From positions 1,798,001 to 1,862,000 of the forward strand of contig JAFCMP010000001.1 in NCBI GenBank assembly GCA_017506865.1: a stretch of DNA of 64,000 nt, read 5' to 3'. Of this stretch, positions 58,965-64,000 are shown piece after piece. The DNA is from Tribonema minus (Eukaryota > Sar > Xanthophyceae > Tribonematales > Tribonemataceae). The notes beneath the pieces were generated by a model. That model was not told the origin of the DNA. It was given only the letters and a program-made list of their open reading frames with translations, and searched no databases. How positions within the stretch are numbered: the first letter of the stretch is position 1; every line of letters begins with the position of its first letter. A program made the translations under genes and the position numbers.

Positions 58965-61900
58965 TTGACCGCGGACCCGCTGAGCGGTGTGGACGGAGAT
59001 ACGGCAGCGCTCGACGAGCTGGCAGCAGTGTGCGCGGAGGCGGCGGGACGCACGGACGCGCCAGCGGCGCCTCGCGCTGCGGCGGCGGCAGGGCGCCCTG
59101 AAACGGCAAGTTATTCGAGTCGCGTGACGCGTTGAGGTGCTGTCGGGAGGGCGTGGTGCAAGGTGGACGCAATGGCATGCCGCATGCAGGACGTTACGCG
59201 ACAATGCCAGCCCTGCTTCAACCTGTTGTTTCGAGCGCGCAGCTGTCCGCTGCGAAGTCCCGTGCTGGGGGCGACGCTGAACCAGAGACTGAGCAGCGCT
59301 GCGTTTGCCGCCGTCATGCGCGACTTTCAGGCATGAGAATGCGCGCCCTCTCCGGGGGACCGGTCGGTCATCGTCCGCCGCTCGTGCCTTACAGTTAGGG
59401 TGTGCGAACCAGTGGAATGTCAACGCGCACTGCAAGAGGCGCAGAGGCATTTCGTCCACCAAGTATCGCTCCAGTCGTTGAACAGTGAGCTGACAGTGCG
59501 TAGGTCCTTGCCGTGACTGCAAATTGAGCGCCACTCATATGTGCATGCGTGTGCCGTAAGGGCACCTTCGCCTGCATGTGACCCCGTCCCCCCAACCCCC
59601 CCCTAACGACCACCTCCCCCCTCCGCACCCATATCCACTACTCAACTTACCAGGGCGCGGAGATGCTCGCCGCGGCGGAGCGGCGCCAGGCGCACGACGC
59701 ACAGCTGCGCGCGCACGAGGAGCGCGTCTTCGAGCGCCACCTCGCGCCGCGCGTGCTGGCGGTGTGCCGCGACATCGGCGCCACGCGGCTCGCGCTGCGG
59801 CGGCGCATGGCGGCGGCGGGCGACATGCGCGCGCCGCACGAGTGGTGAGAGAGCGCGCGCGTCGCCGCCCTGGGCACGCCGTCCGTTATGTCGACCCCCC
59901 TCGTCCTCCGTCGTGTTCGCAATAACGATGGCGCTAGCGGCGTGTGTCGGCGGCGTGCGGCTTGCGCTGCGGCGACATGCGCGCGCCGCACGAGTGGTGA
60001 TTGAGCGCGCGCCGCCGCCGCCACGCCCTGAGCGCGCCCTGCATGTATGCATCGACCCCTCTCGTCCTCCGTCGTTTTCGCGGCGTTGGTCGGCGCTAGC
60101 GGCGTGAGACAAGTCGCGCAGGGCGCGCGGCGGCGGCTAGGCGTGGCTGGCGGCCGGCGACATTGCATGCGCCGCACACGTGGTTAGCCGCGTGGTGCAG
60201 AAAGCCGTCGACAGCGGCGGTGGTGGCGGCGGCGGCGGCGGCGGCAGTGCGGCGTGCCCCCGGTCTGACGCTGCCCTGATTGCGCTTTTTGTTTTGCGTT
60301 GACCCCTCACCCTGTGTGGTGTCCATGCCATCGGCGGTGCTGGCAGCGTTCGATATCAATGTCGGCAGTGTTGACCGTGTGCTGCAGTGCGCTCGTCTTG
60401 CCGTATGTAGGTAGTGCACGCAGTGTGCCACAGTGCAGCGACGCGCCTTGATTGTCATTCTGTGTGACTTGATTGTCTCAATTCAACATCAGCCCCTAAA
60501 ATTTAGCTTCAACTTCACCTTTCCCCTGCAGGTACCCTGTTACGCGGCTGTCGCGCAGGCGCATCATCTACCATGGCGGCCCCACGAACAGGTGAGAGCG
60601 CCGCCGACGCCTCGTGTCGCCGCAGTCGTCCTTGGCATCTTTATTTTGCCTTAGGGCCATGTTGGTGATGACCGTCCGTTCAGCACGGACACCGCGCCCC
60701 TGTTTAGTGTGTCACCAAGCTGAGGCATAGGTGTATGCTCCCGCAGCGCCCTCGTTTAGTGTGTCACCAACGCGGGGCATAGATCTGTGATCCCGCAGTC
60801 GGCGGCTGCATAGCACAGCTGCGTGTGTGTCGCGCGGTCTACAGCGGCACTGGAACGCCGGCTTGCGATGCGAGCGCGTATCACGTCACCATGCTTTCTT
60901 CCGCTGCCGCATCGGTCCTGTCTGTGGGCCTCGCTCAGTAGCATGACAGCTGGCGGTTGCAGTGCTCAGGCATTTTGTCTGGGCGACGCGCAAAGCCATA
61001 GCGCCTGCGTGCAGAGCGCTTACCACGACTTCGTCCGCTGCTGTCGCGTGCGCGCCGCAGCGGCAAGACCTACACGGCGATACAGCGGCTCAAGGGCGCT
61101 AACAAGGTGCGCGCAACGTGCAGTCCTAACTGTGGCCGTTACCCTTAGCCTGAGCTCGCTGTGCTGTGCACATGCGTGCGTGTTGACGTGCCGTGTGCAT
61201 CACACACCTGCCTGCCGCTTGCAAGCGGTTCCACATACAGCAAGTATTCAGCTGAGGTCGCAGTGGAAACCTCTGGTAAAGTTTGGCAGTATGGCGGCAT
61301 TGTGCATGAATCACACATGCCTGCCGCTGCAAGCGCTACACGTCGCGTACAGCAAGCAATATGTTGTACCGGGCGCCCGCAGCACGCTATCTTTGTAAAC
61401 CGCTTTGTGAGCATGGCCGCGTGGGCATGGTCGCTCTTGATGATGTCGTCGCTGTCAGCGACGCTGCGCGCGCTGTGTCGCCTTCAATCACTCACTCACG
61501 GACTCGCAAACTCTCCAACTCCGAGTGCAGCGAGTCGACTGCGACTCTCTCGCCGGAGCGGGTGCAGGCATGGGCATGGCTGCACTTGGCACAGTTGTCA
61601 GAGCCGATGCGCATGCAGCTGCGCGTACTGATACCTACCCCCTATTCCCCCCGTGCTGAGCGCTGCCAGGAGCACGGCGGCGGCGTGTTCTGCGGCCCGC
61701 TGCGCCTCCTGGCGCTGGAGATCTACGAGAAGCTCAACAGGGAGGGCATCTACACGAATCTCTTCACGGGCCAGGAGCGGCGAATCGTAAGCGCAGAGCA
61801 CCTCTCATAGACCTGCGTAGCGTCGCTCGCAGTGCCCGCGTTGTAGTGCGGGAGTTGGGGCATTGCTCAATGCGTGGATAGAGGTGGTGAGCGTGGAAGG

Positions 61901-63968
61901 GTGTGCGGGTGCGTCGCTGCGCGCGAGCCACGAGCGGGAGTTTGTGAGCGCGCTCCGGTGCTGAGTGCAGCAGCGCGGTGCTGAGTGCAGCAGCGCTCAG
62001 CTGATTTGTGCAGCCCGCGCCAGGGCGCTGTCACGCACGGGCGGCGCCGTCATTCAGCGTGTTCCACTGCAGAGCCGCCGTGCTGTCCAGTGTGCCCGAC
62101 GTCAATGCTGTTCGTGCGCCATGCCGCCTCCCCATTATATAGTGCACGCCGGCTCTTTGCACATAGTAGGAAACGCTGCACCGCTATAGCTGATGTGTCC
62201 CGTGCGCGCGTCGTTCCGCAACTCTCGCTGCCATGCGCGTCCCCCCCAGGTCCCGTTCGCGACTCACACGGCGTGCACCATAGAGATGGTCAGCACGGAC
62301 GTCGACTTTGACGTGGCCGTCATCGACGAGATACAGGTGAGCGCTGGCGCGTGACGCGCGCGAGTCACGAGCCATCAGGGCATGGTCATGAGTAGTACAC
62401 AAGAGCACGGCTCCATTCTCTTGGGCCACAAAACGCTCTGACCGCGGGGATCAAATATGCACCATGACCACGGTTATTGGTAGAAGGCACTTGCGACTAA
62501 CCATCCTTTGTCACCTAGAGCTCTACGATCTTTTGATTCGTTTCCATGCACCATGGCACTCTCGAATAAATTCAGCGGTTCTGTCTCCACGGACTCAAGC
62601 GTTGTGAAAGCCCCCAATACCACGCAAGTTCCCGCGGTTTTTGGGTTCCCATAACTGATCGGTGGCGCCACGCAGCACAGCGCCGTCGACGCATCAAGAT
62701 GTCAGCGTTCACGGTATCGAAGTCGTTGCAGTCTGCACCTACACCGGGCTCCTCGTATTGGTCGCAGTGACGTAGAAGCATAAAAGTCGATGCACCGCAT
62801 CGCTGCGCGCGTGCGCCCACTCCGCGCCCCGTTCGTTCGCCTGACGACGGGCGGCGCCGATCGCGGCCCCCCGCGTGGATGCGCAAACTGCTTACGGTTA
62901 GGGTTGGCAACACGCAGTGTGTTGAGGTTGATGATCTGCGTTGCGCACACATGCATGCCGTCTGCCTCTGCGCCAGGCGATGGGCAACGCTCAGAGCGGC
63001 TGGGCGTGGACGCACGCGCTGCTTGCAGTTGCAGCTACTTCCATGTTGTGTTGCAGTCGATAGACCTCATGGCTCACACGCCCCGCGCCCCCCCCCCCCC
63101 CCCCCCTTTCCTTCCTCGCAGATGATAGGCAACGCAGAGCGCGGCCCCGCGTGGACGCGCGCGCTGCTTGAAGTTGCAATCACTCCCAATCTTGTGTAAG
63201 AGTCGATAGCCCTCATCACACACGCGCATCCCCCCTTCCCCCCCCCACACACGCAGATGATAGGCAACGCGGAGCGCGGCCCCGCGTGGACGCGGGCGCT
63301 GCTGGGCCTGCGCGCGCGCGAGGTGCACGTGTGCGGCGGCATGGAGGGCGTCGACGTCGTGCGGCGCCTGTGCGCGCAGGTGAGCGCTGCTGCAGGACCT
63401 GAGTGCGGCCTCAGTTGTGTGCCGCGCATGCGCGCGCGGCGCGGCGCGCCGGTCATGTCAGAGAGGCCGCCCGCCGCCTGTGTGCTTAGAGCGCTGGGGG
63501 TCCGTTGCGCGCAGCGCGGCGCAGCGTCGCTGCGATGTGCACGCGCGTGTGAGCAACGGCACGGAGGGCACGCGCGCCCGCGCCGCCGCAGCGCTGCTGC
63601 GCCAGTGTAATACCTGTTGCCAGTGCACACTGCGACGCTGTGATGCCGGGCTGCACACGCAGTTGAGCACTGCCGGTGGACCACCTGCGCGCACGAGTAC
63701 AATCTCCGCCTCCGGCCATGCACCCTGCAAGCTTATCTGACGCTGCTATGAGCTTGAAGTTGGTGTTGTTGCCGCACGCCCGACGCTCTTCAACTTCAAG
63801 TTGTGACTCAGCGCCTGATTCAACGTGTGACTCACCGCGTGCCCGCCCGCCTCCGCTTCGCCCCCGCCGCCTCAGACCGGCGACCACTTTGAGCTCCATG
63901 AGTACGAGCGCAAGACGCCCCTGGCGGTGGCGCCGCGCAGCCTCGACGGCGACTACAGCAGGGTGCAG
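58965..63968 (+). CDS. SUPV3L1: SUV3/SUPV3L1-type RNA helicase, partial at both ends
   Basis: SUV3 is the DExH-type, ATP-dependent RNA helicase of the mitochondrial RNA-degrading complex. Exons 58965-59105, 59654-59844, 60532-60591, 61061-61106, 61670-61786, 62250-62336, 63257-63379 and 63876-63968 join in phase. Landmarks: [20 protein letters not shown] then [13 protein letters not shown] (Walker A GPTNSGKT split by an intron), [56 protein letters not shown] (the family's DEIQ Walker B), [27 protein letters not shown], then [18 protein letters not shown]. These match SUPV3L1 block by block as I know it. The first listed exon (58965) is less certain and ends at a GC donor (ACG/GCAAGT). The helicase C-terminal half lies beyond the right edge. 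Nearly every intron contains tandem duplications. Confidence 0.85.
59808..60190 (+). repeat. Tandem duplication across the 5' splice site of a helicase exon
   Basis: The exon end GACATGCGCGCGCCGCACGA, followed by the donor GTGGTGAG, is at 59822. A near-perfect copy follows at 59974 (with GTGGTGAT), and a weaker one at 60159 (GACATTGCATGCGCCGCACA). The intervening intron sequence also matches (CTCGTCCTCCGTCGT at 59901 and 60061). Copies decay with distance from the working exon. Confidence 0.85.
60692..60800 (+). repeat. 52-bp intronic tandem duplication with acceptor-like ends
   Basis: GTTTAGTGTGTCACCAA at 60702 and 60754; each copy ends in TCCCGCAG, an acceptor-like word. It lies in a helicase intron. 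Confidence 0.8.
61199..61375 (+). repeat. Intronic tandem duplication, period about 111
   Basis: TCACACACCTGCCTGCCGCT with TACAGCAAG, starting at 61199, recurs from 61310 as TCACACATGCCTGCCGCT with TACAGCAAG. Imperfect; within a helicase intron. Confidence 0.75.
62463..62551 (+). repeat. Dispersed intronic repeat, copy 2 (partner at 3662-3754)
   Basis: Same orientation and block order as the copy in IFT22 intron 2: GACCACGGT, TTTGTCACC, AGAGCTCTACGATCTTTT, GATTCGTTTCCATGC. It is located mid-intron between helicase exons. Confidence 0.8.
62836..63300 (+). repeat. Series of tandem copies of a helicase exon start
   Basis: The start of exon 63257 (CAGATGATAGGCAACGCGGA with GGCCCCGCGTGGACGCG) recurs at 63117 with an intact CCTCGCAG acceptor, at about 62971 (GATGGGCAACGC, GGGCGTGGACGC) and more weakly at about 62845 (CGCGGCCCCCCGCGTGGA). 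The intron part TCGATAG with CCTCAT also repeats (63059 and 63196). Period about 136-145 bases; copies decay leftwards. Confidence 0.85.
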
Positions 63969-64000
63969 GTGTGTATGGGTATGCGCGTTGTGCATTGTGT

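Noticed and set aside
1-64000. CRISPR arrays, tRNA or rRNA genes
   Set aside because: No regularly spaced short repeats with unique spacers, and no cloverleaf or rRNA-like sequence recognised; the tandem repeats found are splice-junction duplications or coding repeats.

Overview
The window looks like nuclear DNA from a photosynthetic stramenopile (heterokont) alga. Genes carry several GT-AG introns with phase-consistent junctions. One protein (minus strand, 57190 downwards) starts with a signal peptide followed by an F-T-A-P cleavage motif of the heterokont secondary-plastid type. A violaxanthin de-epoxidase-like gene and an intraflagellar-transport gene (IFT22) are present, and interstitial telomere repeats are of the TTAGGG/CCCTAA type. 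Exons are very GC-rich with long Ala, Gln, Ser and Gly runs; a 33-36 kb stretch is visibly AT-richer. The species cannot be named from sequence alone.

Layout. 376-3985 (+): 3' part of IFT22. 3986-8718: no gene I can support. 8719-11955 (+): three-exon gene with a roughly 40-residue Ala-rich repeat, broken by a frameshift, then a coiled coil. 13886-21738 and 22770-30276 (both -): two tandem paralogues that begin with a SAP motif and continue into RRM RNA-binding domains and polyQ; the first has three RRMs and the second keeps only one. 30277-36181: AT-richer, no confident gene. 36182-39720: a duplicated 340-bp segment, one copy of which is split by a 2.4-kb insert holding a single-exon coiled-coil gene (-). 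40768-41811 (+): single-exon unknown gene. 42683-43813 (+): violaxanthin de-epoxidase-like protein. 45139-49749 (+): Sec14/CRAL-TRIO protein. 51098-53269 (+): complete five-exon ankyrin-repeat gene. 54633-57190 (-): plastid-targeted protein probably ending in a DnaJ-type zinc finger. 58965 to the right edge (+): SUV3-type RNA helicase, with exons joining in phase.

The genes do not form one pathway; this is an ordinary gene-dense segment of a complex-plastid alga (flagellum, plastid, mitochondrion, lipid transfer, nuclear RNA binding). The striking feature is the non-coding architecture. At four or more introns, segments spanning a splice junction (intron end plus exon start, or exon end plus intron start) have been duplicated in tandem, leaving decayed exon copies inside the intron next to the working exon. 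A strand-specific nonamer TGAGCGCTG recurs in introns, often directly at the donor. C-homopolymer acceptor tracts and several GC-AG introns add to an unusual splicing landscape.
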